9,921 nt of DNA from Anaerolineales bacterium. GTDB taxonomy: Bacteria > Chloroflexota > Anaerolineae > Anaerolineales > Villigracilaceae. The notes beneath the pieces are model-generated. The model was given only the letters and a program-made list of their open reading frames with translations. It was not told the origin of the DNA and searched no databases. The stretch spans positions 1-9,921 of the forward strand of contig JADGQD010000061.1 of NCBI GenBank assembly GCA_017882065.1, in the 5' to 3' direction. Both the position numbers and the translations under genes were made by a program. This document shows, piece by piece, positions 1 through 6,385 of the stretch. Each line of letters begins with the position of its first letter. Position 1 is the first letter of the stretch.

Positions 1-159
1 GTTCTTTATCCAACCGCCGTTAAAATAATTCTCCAGAACTTCGATGCCACAACCGACGAGGAACTACTCGACCCGGAGCCGTCGCAGGAAGCCTTGGGGT
101 ATGAATCTGAAGACCTGGAGGAGACTTTCCGCCAGACAGTGGAGGCATGCAAGGGCTGA
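1..159 (+). CDS. C-terminal fragment of an unrecognised protein
   Basis: The first reading frame is open from the left edge of the window to a TGA at 157-159, giving the last 52 residues of a protein whose start lies outside. The fragment is acidic, with runs such as DEELLDPEPS and ESEDLEE, and ends in EACKG. I see no motif that identifies a family. The next gene starts 52 bases downstream on the same strand with no terminator between, so the two are probably co-transcribed. That the frame is coding is inferred from the uninterrupted frame, its protein-like composition and its tidy stop ahead of the next ribosome binding site. A partner of the downstream nucleosidase is plausible but not shown. 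Confidence 0.55.
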   Translation, partial: VLYPTAVKIILQNFDATTDEELLDPEPSQEALGYESEDLEETFRQTVEACKG

Positions 160-211
160 ACGTTTTCAACCGGCTTGTAAAGCGGCTAATTCAGATGCAG
201 GAGGATGACAG

Positions 212-976
212 ATGGAAACGATTGGACTTATCGCCGCGATGCCCCAAGAAAGTGAAGCGCTCCTCCGGTGTGTAAAGGAGTGGAAACGAACCACGTTTGG
301 TCCGTTTCGAGGGGCTCGTTTCCGGCTGATGGAACGAGATTGCCTGTTGGTCACATCTGGTATGGGACTCACACGCGCCATGGATGCCACCCGCGCCCTT
401 CTGGCAGGATCAAGTGCCCATCTGCTGGTCTCCTTCGGCATCGCGGGTGCAGTCAACGATGATCTACATGTCGGAGACGTGGTCGTTGCCGGGAATACTT
501 GTTTATTGGACAAGGGTCTGCCTAGTCAGTTTCATTCTCTTGCTTCTTTGTCCGAGGCATCCTGGAACGCGGCCGCTCAAGTTCTACAACCGGCCGGTGC
601 GCACCTGGTTCCCGGGACGGCCATCACCACACGCGGGTCTCAAGTTGTCCTGCAACAACTGGAGCAGATGACCCACCCGGTTCTGGAAATGGAGACGGCT
701 GGCATTGCAACAGTCGCCGCTGAAATGGGGATACCACTCGTCTCAATCCGCTCGGTAAGTGACGGACCTCAGTCGCCAATTCCTTTTGACCTCGAATCGA
801 TCTTGGACGAAAAGTACAACTTCCGCATTGGCAAGCTGCTCATGCTGGTTCTCCGCCGCCCTCAAATCATTTTTCAATCCCGGCAGATGATGCAAAATTC
901 CAGGAAAGCTGCCGATAATGCGGCGAAGGCACTGGTTGCAGCATTGAGCCAACCTGACCCCGTCATATCTTCGTGA
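212..976 (+). CDS. MTA/SAH nucleosidase-like protein (nucleoside phosphorylase superfamily)
   Basis: A 254-residue protein of the PNP/UDP phosphorylase superfamily, probably a hydrolase or phosphorylase cleaving the N-glycosidic bond of an adenosine derivative in the cytoplasm. Seen in the sequence: the N-terminal LIAAMPQESEALL, where E13 aligns with the catalytic acid of MTA/SAH nucleosidases; SFGIAGAV at 74-81 (ribose/phosphate loop); LEMETAG at 158-164 with the ribose-binding E161; and SIRSVSDG at 178-185 with catalytic D184. The start is ATG 212, with AGGAGG at 199-204 seven bases upstream. Length is slightly above the usual 230 or so because of a C-terminal tail (residues 205-254) rich in basic and Ala residues. 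The substrate cannot be fixed: 5'-methylthioadenosine/S-adenosylhomocysteine, futalosine, or adenosylhopane (HpnG-type) are all possible in this family. It is probably co-transcribed with the gene ending at 159. Confidence 0.85.
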   Translation: METIGLIAAMPQESEALLRCVKEWKRTTFGPFRGARFRLMERDCLLVTSGMGLTRAMDATRALLAGSSAHLLVSFGIAGAVNDDLHVGDVVVAGNTCLLDKGLPSQFHSLASLSEASWNAAAQVLQPAGAHLVPGTAITTRGSQVVLQQLEQMTHPVLEMETAGIATVAAEMGIPLVSIRSVSDGPQSPIPFDLESILDEKYNFRIGKLLMLVLRRPQIIFQSRQMMQNSRKAADNAAKALVAALSQPDPVISS

Positions 977-1071
977 AGCAGGCAGATCAAATTGAGGATA
1001 TCTTCCAGTGGATGAACGAGCTTGAACCCACAACGCTGGTGGACAATTCCTTCCGCGAGACCAGGGCTTAG
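973..1071 (+). other. Possible 32-codon ORF overlapping the nucleosidase stop
   Basis: A GTG at 973-975 overlaps the TGA stop at 974-976 of the nucleosidase (GTGA overlap) and opens a frame of 32 codons to a TAG at 1069-1071. The peptide begins VKQADQIEDIFQWMNE and has a protein-like composition. No ribosome binding site precedes the GTG, so translation would depend on coupling. It may be a real small protein, a decayed remnant of a gene, or chance. I do not recognise it. Confidence 0.2.
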
Positions 1072-1078
1072 CATCAGC

Positions 1079-1107
1079 CGAGTCTCCCCTTGACTCGACT
1101 CTTTATT
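1079..1107 (+). terminator. Small hairpin and T-rich tail; possible weak terminator or operator
   Basis: CGAGTC at 1079-1084 and GACTCG at 1092-1097 form a perfect 6-bp inverted repeat around a 7-base loop, followed by a pyrimidine-rich stretch containing CTTTATTTT. This could be a weak intrinsic terminator for the upstream gene. The right arm also overlaps the -35 box (1090-1095) of the promoter for the metal transporter gene, so an operator role is equally possible. The stem is short and the T tract broken. Confidence 0.35.
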
Positions 1108-1118
1108 TTGGATATAAC
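1090..1118 (+). promoter_or_regulatory. Sigma70-type promoter of the mntH-usp operon
   Basis: TTGACT at 1090-1095 and TATAAC at 1113-1118 are separated by 17 bases, close to the sigma70 consensus with ideal spacing. Transcription would start near 1125, giving a leader of about 50 bases before the GTG start of the Nramp gene. That is too short for a known manganese riboswitch of the yybP-ykoY class, so control is more likely by a DNA-binding repressor. Confidence 0.65.
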
Positions 1119-1143
1119 CATTCAAGATAGCCCGTATACAATT

Positions 1144-1161
1144 ATGCCGCCCAAGAACTAA
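1144..1161 (+). other. Possible 5-codon leader ORF before mntH
   Basis: ATG at 1144 opens a five-codon frame (MPPKN) ending in TAA at 1159-1161, whose last base begins the AGAGGA ribosome binding site of the Nramp gene. Its peptide resembles the real N terminus (MPKRTN). There is no ribosome binding site of its own. It may be a leader peptide, a relic of an older start, or chance. Confidence 0.15.
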
Positions 1162-1175
1162 GAGGAAAACCAACG

Positions 1176-2477
1176 GTGCCCAAGCGAACCAATCCCAGCA
1201 CCCGTATGCAAAGTAGCAGTACCTTGAAGAGCGCCAAAGCCGTGCTCTCTGGCAGGAGTAAGAAGGGCTGGTTCGCCCGTCTGCTGCCCTTCCTCGGTCC
1301 GGCTTTCATCGCCAGCATCGCCTACGTGGACCCGGGCAACTTCGCCACCAACATCCAGGGCGGTGCGCAGTTCGGCTATGAATTATTATGGGTCATCCTG
1401 GGCAGTAACCTGATGGCCATGCTCCTGCAGGCGCTCTCCGCCAAACTCGGCATCGCCACCGGCAAGAACCTGGCCGAGCACTGCCGTGAACGCTTCTCCC
1501 GTCCGGTCGTTTGGGCCATGTGGGTGCTGATGGAACTGGTCGCCATGGCCACCGACCTGGCCGAATTCCTGGGTGCGGCGGTGGCGCTCAATCTGCTCTT
1601 CGGACTGCCGCTCTGGATCGCCGGCCTGCTGACTGCCGTTATCACCTTCCTCATTCTTGGTCTGGAACGCTACGGCTTCCGCCCGCTGGAGGCGGTCATC
1701 ACCGGCTTCCTGGCTGTCATTGCCGTCAGTTACATTATCGAAATTTTCCTGGTACACCCGGATTGGGGTCTCATCGCCCATGATACTTTCGTCCCGCATT
1801 TCACCAACTCGGAAAGCATCCTGCTCGCCACCGGCATCCTGGGCGCCACCGTCATGCCGCACGCCATCTTCCTGCACTCGGCGCTGACCCAGGGACGCGT
1901 GGTGGTCAAAAAACCGGAACAGCAGCGCCGCCTCTTCCGCTTCGAGATCATCGACGTCGCCATCGCCATGCTCATCGCCAGTTCGGTCAACGCCGCCATG
2001 CTCATCACGTCTGCAGCGACTTTCTTCAAGACCGGGACGAACGTCGGTACCCTCCAGCAAGCCTACCTGACCCTCCAGCCACTGCTCGGGCGCGCCGCGG
2101 GTGTTGTTTTTGGGGTGGCGCTGCTCGCTTCCGGTTTGTCCTCCTCCTCGGTCGGGACGATGGCCGGGCAGGTCATCATGCAGGGCTTCCTGCACTTCCA
2201 CATCCCACCCTGGATCCGCCGGATCGTAACCATCGTCCCATCGTTGATCGTCATCGGCATCGGCTTCGACCCGACCCGCACACTCGTCATCAGCCAGGTG
2301 GTGCTCTCCTTCGGTTTGCCGTTCGCCATCATTCCGCTGGTGCGGTTCACCAGCGATAAGGGCCTTATGGGAGTGCTGGTCAACAAACGCGTCACCACGC
2401 TCCTGGCCGGCCTGTCCGCAGTGCTGATCGTCGCCCTCAACTTCTTCCTGCTCTATCAGACATTCTTTCGGAAATAA
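1176..2477 (+). CDS. mntH: Nramp-family divalent metal (Mn2+/Fe2+) transporter
   Basis: A 433-residue inner-membrane transporter of the Nramp/MntH family, expected to import Mn2+ or Fe2+ with protons. The family hallmarks are visible: VDPGNFATN in TM1 (D52 and N55 coordinate the metal), ATVMPHAIFLHSAL in TM6 (M227 and H229), and the consensus transport segment ASGLSSSSVGTMAGQVIMQGFL-type around 318-339. About eleven hydrophobic segments follow a basic, Ser-rich N-terminal tail of about 35 residues. The DPGN and MPH combination is that of Mn/Fe transporters rather than the Mg or Al variants that change these motifs. The start is GTG 1176, with AGAGGA at 1161-1166 at good distance; ATG 1206 (residue 11) is a weaker alternative. 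Only four bases separate its stop from the downstream universal stress protein, so the two form an operon under the promoter at 1090-1118. Confidence 0.93.
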   Translation: MPKRTNPSTRMQSSSTLKSAKAVLSGRSKKGWFARLLPFLGPAFIASIAYVDPGNFATNIQGGAQFGYELLWVILGSNLMAMLLQALSAKLGIATGKNLAEHCRERFSRPVVWAMWVLMELVAMATDLAEFLGAAVALNLLFGLPLWIAGLLTAVITFLILGLERYGFRPLEAVITGFLAVIAVSYIIEIFLVHPDWGLIAHDTFVPHFTNSESILLATGILGATVMPHAIFLHSALTQGRVVVKKPEQQRRLFRFEIIDVAIAMLIASSVNAAMLITSAATFFKTGTNVGTLQQAYLTLQPLLGRAAGVVFGVALLASGLSSSSVGTMAGQVIMQGFLHFHIPPWIRRIVTIVPSLIVIGIGFDPTRTLVISQVVLSFGLPFAIIPLVRFTSDKGLMGVLVNKRVTTLLAGLSAVLIVALNFFLLYQTFFRK

Positions 2478-2481
2478 GCCT

Positions 2482-3381
2482 ATGTTCAAACACATTCTTG
2501 TTCCCCTGGACGGTTCCAAATTGGCCGAAGCAGCCCTGCCCGCTGCGGTCTCCCTGGCACAGACGCTTAAAGCGCCGGTCACCCTCCTGCACGTTATCGA
2601 ACAGGACGCCCCCGACGAAGTCCACCGCGACCGCCACCTGACCAATTCCACCGAAGCTGAAGCCTACCTCGCCAAGACTGCCAAACATGCCTTTTCTCCC
2701 AAAATCAAAGTGGACTGGCACGTCCACACCGCCGCCGTGGCTGACGTGGCTCGCAGCATCGTTGACCATTCCGCCGACGAGTTTCAGCCCGACCTGATCA
2801 TCCTGTGCGCGCACGGGAACAGCGGGATGCACGACCTGTTCTTCGGGAACATCGCCCAGCAGGTCGCCGCAGCCAGCGGAACCCCGGTCCTGCTTATCAA
2901 ACCGGCGGAGTCTTCCGTCCCGTTTAAGATAGACCACATCCTCGTCCCGCTGGATAACGAGTCCATCCATGATAAAGCCATACCGACTGCCAAGGAACTG
3001 GCGAAAGCCTACAAAGCGCAACTGGACCTGCTGTGTGTCATCCCCACCCTGGGCACGCTCTCCGGAGAACAGGCTGCCTCCGGGAATCTCATGCCTGCCA
3101 CGACAACCGCTTACCTGGACATCGCCGAAGAAATCGCCCAGGAGCACTTCCAGGCGCATCTGGATGAATTCCAAAAAGCCGGTCTCCCCGCCACCGCCGA
3201 GATCGCCCGCGGCGACCCGGCTGCGGTCATTGCCAAAACCGCCGAAAATATCGGTGCAAATCTGATTATCTTTGGCACGCACGGCCGCGCCGGTCTCGAC
3301 GCCTTTTGGAACCGCAGCGTGGCCGCCAGCGTGGCCCGCAAGACACAGATTCCGTTGCTGCTGATTCCGCTCTCCGAATAG
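2482..3381 (+). CDS. Tandem universal stress protein (two UspA domains)
   Basis: A 299-residue cytoplasmic protein with two UspA domains, residues 1-141 and 149-298. Each opens with the same signature (HILVPLDGS at 4-12 and HILVPLDNES at 152-161) and closes with a buried strand (TPVLLIKP, IPLLLIPL). The usual ATP-binding pattern is G-x2-G-x9-G-S/T. In the first domain it reads C109-x2-G112-x9-G122-N123, with the first Gly and final Ser/Thr lost. In the second it reads G265-x2-G268-x9-R278-S279, with the third Gly replaced by Arg. Nucleotide binding is therefore possible but altered in both. ATG 2482 lies four bases after the Nramp stop with only a weak CGGAA ribosome binding site, suggesting translational coupling. 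The pairing points to a role tied to metal transport or metal stress; this is inference from context. Confidence 0.9.
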   Translation: MFKHILVPLDGSKLAEAALPAAVSLAQTLKAPVTLLHVIEQDAPDEVHRDRHLTNSTEAEAYLAKTAKHAFSPKIKVDWHVHTAAVADVARSIVDHSADEFQPDLIILCAHGNSGMHDLFFGNIAQQVAAASGTPVLLIKPAESSVPFKIDHILVPLDNESIHDKAIPTAKELAKAYKAQLDLLCVIPTLGTLSGEQAASGNLMPATTTAYLDIAEEIAQEHFQAHLDEFQKAGLPATAEIARGDPAAVIAKTAENIGANLIIFGTHGRAGLDAFWNRSVAASVARKTQIPLLLIPLSE

Positions 3382-3382
3382 T

Positions 3383-3406
3383 GAGTGTCGTTGCGATGCG
3401 GCACTC
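3383..3406 (+). other. Hairpin directly after the usp stop codon
   Basis: GAGTGTCG at 3383-3390 pairs with CGGCACTC at 3399-3406 (8 bp, one G-U) around an 8-base loop, starting two bases after the stop codon. No T tract follows, so it is not an intrinsic terminator by itself. It may protect the 3' end of the message. Confidence 0.4.
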
Positions 3407-3451
3407 CGAGCACAGCTTTACGGATTGCTACTTGCATCATTTTTATCGCAC

Positions 3452-3503
3452 ATATAAAAGCACACCCTATAGAAAATCGAGCGGGTGTGCTTTTATATTC
3501 TAA
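3452..3503 (+). terminator. Rho-independent terminator of the mntH-usp operon (16-bp perfect stem)
   Basis: ATATAAAAGCACACCC at 3452-3467 is perfectly repeated in inverted form at 3483-3498, with a 15-base loop. The G/C core is flanked by AAAA on the left and TTTTATATTCT on the right, the arrangement of a rho-independent terminator. The A tract on the opposite side would let it act on the minus strand too. It separates the metal operon from the marR promoter 29 bases beyond the stem. Confidence 0.8.
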
Positions 3504-3526
3504 TCTTTCTCTTATCTGCCAGACTA

Positions 3527-3555
3527 TTGACAAATTGAAATCATGCGGATATATT
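3527..3555 (+). promoter_or_regulatory. Near-consensus promoter of the marR-ABC operon
   Basis: A perfect TTGACA at 3527-3532 and TATATT at 3550-3555, spaced by 17 bases, make the strongest promoter in the window. Transcription would start near 3562, about 26 bases before the marR start. A TTGAA at 3535-3539 and its inverse TTCAA at 3554-3558 lie inside the promoter; a MarR dimer bound there would block polymerase, but the arms are short and the operator is unproven. Confidence 0.75.
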
Positions 3556-3574
3556 CAACCCCGCTTAACTAATC

Positions 3575-3579
3575 AAGGA
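3575..3579 (+). promoter_or_regulatory. Ribosome binding site deciding the marR start
   Basis: AAGGA lies eight bases before ATG 3588, ideal spacing. The in-frame ATG at 3579 overlaps this site and so cannot be served by it, which favours 3588 as the start. Confidence 0.7.
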
Positions 3580-3587
3580 TGTTTATT

Positions 3588-4031
3588 ATGTCGCCAACTA
3601 AAGTATTAACTGAAGTGATACGTGAATGGTCGGAAATCTTCATGCACCGTTCTGGGCGCGATTTCAAGCGTTTCATGGACGAAACCAGCCTGTCGTTTTC
3701 TCAGCTCTCTGTCCTGATGCGTTTGAAGCATGGAGGCAACAGCGGCGTCTCAGAAATTGGAGATCAGTTGGGGGTCACGAACGCCGCCGCCAGTCAGGCC
3801 GTCGACCGGTTGGTGCACTTGGGTCTGATCGAACGGACGGAGGATCCTGAAGACCGCCGCGCGAAACGACTGGCACTGACTCAAAAAGGCAACACGCTAA
3901 TTGAGAAGGGTGTCGAGGCCCGCAGCAAATGGATCGAGGGTCTCACGGATGCCCTGACCCTGGAACAGCAAAACATGATTATTTCGGCGCTCACCCTGCT
4001 CACTGAAGCGGCGCGCAAGACGAAAGAGTAG
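3588..4031 (+). CDS. MarR-family winged-helix transcriptional regulator
   Basis: A 147-residue DNA-binding regulator, expected to act as a dimer and usually as a repressor relieved by small ligands. Seen: an N-terminal helical dimerisation part (1-35); a winged helix with SVLMRLKHGG, the HTH around 53-76 (VSEIGDQLGVTNAAASQAVDRL) and the wing at 82-98 containing the family's DPEDRRAKRLALT (D86, D89, R90, R91); then C-terminal helices. Length is typical. The first part of the HTH reads like the MarR Pfam profile, so the family call is firm. It is the first gene after a strong promoter and lies 113 bases ahead of an ABC exporter pair on the same strand, the common arrangement for an autoregulated drug- or toxin-efflux operon. 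The effector is unknown. Confidence 0.9.
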   Translation: MSPTKVLTEVIREWSEIFMHRSGRDFKRFMDETSLSFSQLSVLMRLKHGGNSGVSEIGDQLGVTNAAASQAVDRLVHLGLIERTEDPEDRRAKRLALTQKGNTLIEKGVEARSKWIEGLTDALTLEQQNMIISALTLLTEAARKTKE

Positions 4032-4144
4032 TTCACGAAATCCAGCCAAACAAACATCTTGCTTGATCGAGGAAGCCAGCCAGCTCGAAAAGCCCTGTGC
4101 TGGAGTATCAGTTTGTAAATCTTTTTAGAGGAGTCTCCACAACC
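4032..4144 (+). other. Leader between marR and the ABC exporter genes
   Basis: This 113-base gap has no convincing promoter, so the exporter genes are probably read through from the marR promoter. CCAGC at 4076-4080 and GCTGG at 4099-4103 could pair weakly; no T-rich terminator follows directly, though CTTTTT occurs at 4121-4126. An attenuation role is conceivable but not supported further. Confidence 0.3.
4127..4133 (+). promoter_or_regulatory. Ribosome binding site deciding the first ABC gene start
   Basis: AGAGGAG ends 11 bases before ATG 4145. The frame also runs open back to GTG 4097, but that codon has no ribosome binding site, and the peptide from 4145 (MLRLTRYLKPY) starts as this ABC family usually does. 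Confidence 0.65.
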
Positions 4145-6385
4145 ATGCTACGACTAACCAGATACTTAAAACCCTATATCCTTTTGATCCTGCTCGCCAT
4201 CGCCTTGCTGTTTGTGCAGGCGAACGCCGACCTGGCATTGCCCGACTACATGTCGAAGATCGTTAACATCGGCATCCAGCAGGGCGGTGTGGCAAACGCC
4301 ATACCCGTGGCGGTCCGCCAGACCGAGATGAACAAGCTCACCATCTTCATGAGCGCGGCGGACAGAATCAGGGTACTCTCCGATTACACCCTGGTGGATA
4401 AAAATTCACCCGATTATGCCGCCGATGTCAAGCTGTACCCCGACCTTTCTCAGGAATCTGTCTATGTCCTGAACAAGGTTGACAGCGCGGAGACCACCTG
4501 GCTGAACCCCGTGATGGGTAAGGCATTTTTGATCGTTTCGGGCATCCAGCAGGTCTTGGCGGACCCGGCCAAGGCATCTGCCATGGCCACCAGTATGGGC
4601 TTCGACCTGTCCAAGCTTCCGCCCGGGGTGGATATTTTTACTGTACTTGGGCAGCTTCCCCCCGCACAGCTTTCCCAGCTGAGCAGCACGTTCGATTCGA
4701 AGTTTGCCGCGTTGGGCAACAGCATGATCGTTCAGGCAGCCGTTACGCCGGTCAAGGCCGAGTACGCTGCTCTCGAAATGGATACTGGGAAGCTGTCGTC
4801 CAACTATATCCTTCACATCGGTCTGCTGATGCTGCTCGTGACCTTGGTCTCCGGGACCTGTACGATCATTGTGGGCTTCCTGTCGGCCCGAACAGCGGCC
4901 GGGCTGGCGCGCGATCTGCGCCGGAATGTGTTCCAACGGGTCGAAAGCTTTTCCAGCACAGAGTTTGACAAGTTCTCCACAGCCTCGCTGATTACCAGGT
5001 CTACGAACGATATCACGCAGATCCAGATGGTCGTCATCATGATGATGCGCATGGTTTTCTACGCACCCATCATCGGGATCGGCGGCGTGATCCGGGCCAT
5101 CGGCAAAAGCGCCAACATGTGGTGGATCATCGCATTGGCAGTCGTCGTACTTCTCGGCTTGATCCTGACTGTATTTACCATCGCCCTGCCCAAATTCAAG
5201 ATCATCCAAAGCCTGATTGACCGGCTCAACCTCGTGACGCGTGAAAACCTGTCCGGGATGATGGTCATCCGGGCCTTCAACATGCAGGGGTTCGAAGAAA
5301 ATCGTTTTGACAAAGCGAATAAGGATTTGACCAGTAATCTCCTGTTCATCAACCGCGTGATGGTCGTCATGATGCCAGTGATGATGATGGTCATGAACGG
5401 AGTGACTCTGCTGATCATCTGGGTCGGCGCCCATCAGGTCGCCCAGTCTTCGATGCAGGTTGGTGACATGATGGCATTTATGCAATACGCCATGCAGATC
5501 GTTTTTGCCTTCCTCATGCTGGCGATGATGTTCATCATCCTGCCAAGAGCGGCTGTATCTGGTGATCGTATTGCTGACGTGCTGGAGACCGAACCGGTCA
5601 TCAAAGACCCGCAGGACCCCAGGCACTTCGTCGAGCCGTTCAAAGGGACGGTTGAATTCCGCAACGTCTCATTCCGCTACCCTGGTGCAGAAGAGGATAT
5701 TCTGCACAATATCAGCTTCACCTCCCAACCCGGTCAGACTACTGCCCTGATCGGTACCACCGGTTCGGGCAAATCCACGATCGTCAGCTTGATCCCGCGC
5801 TTCTACGATGTCACGGATGGCGCTGTCTATGTGGATGGGACCGACATCCGGGAAGTCACGCAGCATGACCTGCGCGATAGGATCGGTTACGTCCCGCAGA
5901 AGGGCACGCTATTCTCCGGCACTATCGAAAGCAACCTGCTGTACGGCGATGAAAACGCCAGTGACGAAGAGTTGAAATTGGCCGCCGACATTGCCCAGGC
6001 CACCGAGTTCATCTCCACAAATCCAGAAGGCATGCAGACCGAAGTGGCGCAAGGCGGGATGAACGTGTCCGGCGGTCAGAAACAGCGCCTCTCGATCGCG
6101 CGTGCCCTGGTCAAGAAAGCGCCCATCTATATTTTTGACGACAGCTTTTCCGCCTTGGATTTCAAGACCGATGCAGCCTTACGCAAATCGCTCAAGGAGC
6201 ATACCGGTTCGAGCACCATGTTGATAGTGACACAGCGCATTGCCACCATCAAGAACGCTGAGCAGATCATCGTGCTGGACGAAGGCAATATTGTTGGCAA
6301 AGGTTCCCATGATGAACTAATGAAAGACTGTGAAATTTATCGAGGCATTGCCTTGTCACAATTGAGCAAGGAGGAGTTGGCATGA
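4145..6385 (+). CDS. ABC exporter half-transporter, degenerate-site subunit with large extracellular insert
   Basis: A 746-residue type IV (ABCB-like) exporter subunit: transmembrane domain then ATPase domain. TM1 is near 11-28, TM2 near 222-248, with further segments at about 295-315, 326-348, 402-428 and 443-466; the NBD spans about 500-740. Between TM1 and TM2 lies an extra stretch of about 170 residues (50-220), so the protein exceeds the usual 580-600. NBD motifs: Walker A GTTGSGKST (537-545), Q-loop Q585, signature VSGGQ (641-645), Walker B IYIFDD (661-666) with D666 instead of the catalytic Glu, and Q697 in VTQR instead of the switch His. These two changes mark the degenerate-site partner of heterodimers such as TM287/288, BmrCD or LmrCD. 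It overlaps the next gene by ATGA. Role inferred: export of a drug, lipid or peptide under MarR control. Confidence 0.92.
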   Translation: MLRLTRYLKPYILLILLAIALLFVQANADLALPDYMSKIVNIGIQQGGVANAIPVAVRQTEMNKLTIFMSAADRIRVLSDYTLVDKNSPDYAADVKLYPDLSQESVYVLNKVDSAETTWLNPVMGKAFLIVSGIQQVLADPAKASAMATSMGFDLSKLPPGVDIFTVLGQLPPAQLSQLSSTFDSKFAALGNSMIVQAAVTPVKAEYAALEMDTGKLSSNYILHIGLLMLLVTLVSGTCTIIVGFLSARTAAGLARDLRRNVFQRVESFSSTEFDKFSTASLITRSTNDITQIQMVVIMMMRMVFYAPIIGIGGVIRAIGKSANMWWIIALAVVVLLGLILTVFTIALPKFKIIQSLIDRLNLVTRENLSGMMVIRAFNMQGFEENRFDKANKDLTSNLLFINRVMVVMMPVMMMVMNGVTLLIIWVGAHQVAQSSMQVGDMMAFMQYAMQIVFAFLMLAMMFIILPRAAVSGDRIADVLETEPVIKDPQDPRHFVEPFKGTVEFRNVSFRYPGAEEDILHNISFTSQPGQTTALIGTTGSGKSTIVSLIPRFYDVTDGAVYVDGTDIREVTQHDLRDRIGYVPQKGTLFSGTIESNLLYGDENASDEELKLAADIAQATEFISTNPEGMQTEVAQGGMNVSGGQKQRLSIARALVKKAPIYIFDDSFSALDFKTDAALRKSLKEHTGSSTMLIVTQRIATIKNAEQIIVLDEGNIVGKGSHDELMKDCEIYRGIALSQLSKEELA

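Noticed and set aside
1386..2651. Long minus-strand frame of 421 codons opposite mntH
   Set aside because: It is rich in His, Asp, Glu and Arg with no fold-like pattern, and it lies exactly opposite a clear Nramp gene; it is a by-product of G/C-biased third codon positions.
3565..3614. Three AACTRA-type repeats around the marR start
   Set aside because: They are only 6-7 bases, irregularly spaced and partly inside the coding region, so chance is the simplest explanation.
4059..4118. Possible leader peptide (TTG start, 19 codons) before the ABC genes, as in BmrB attenuation
   Set aside because: There is no ribosome binding site, the start is TTG, and no terminator/antiterminator pair is convincing.
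4097..4144. N-terminal extension of the first ABC subunit from GTG 4097
   Set aside because: No ribosome binding site precedes the GTG, while AGAGGAG precedes ATG 4145 and the extension does not look like the family N terminus.
4406..5626. Minus-strand His/Asp-rich frame of 406 codons
   Set aside because: The HHDDD-type runs arise from antisense reading of ATG/GTC codons in the Met/Val-rich membrane segments; not a metal-binding protein.
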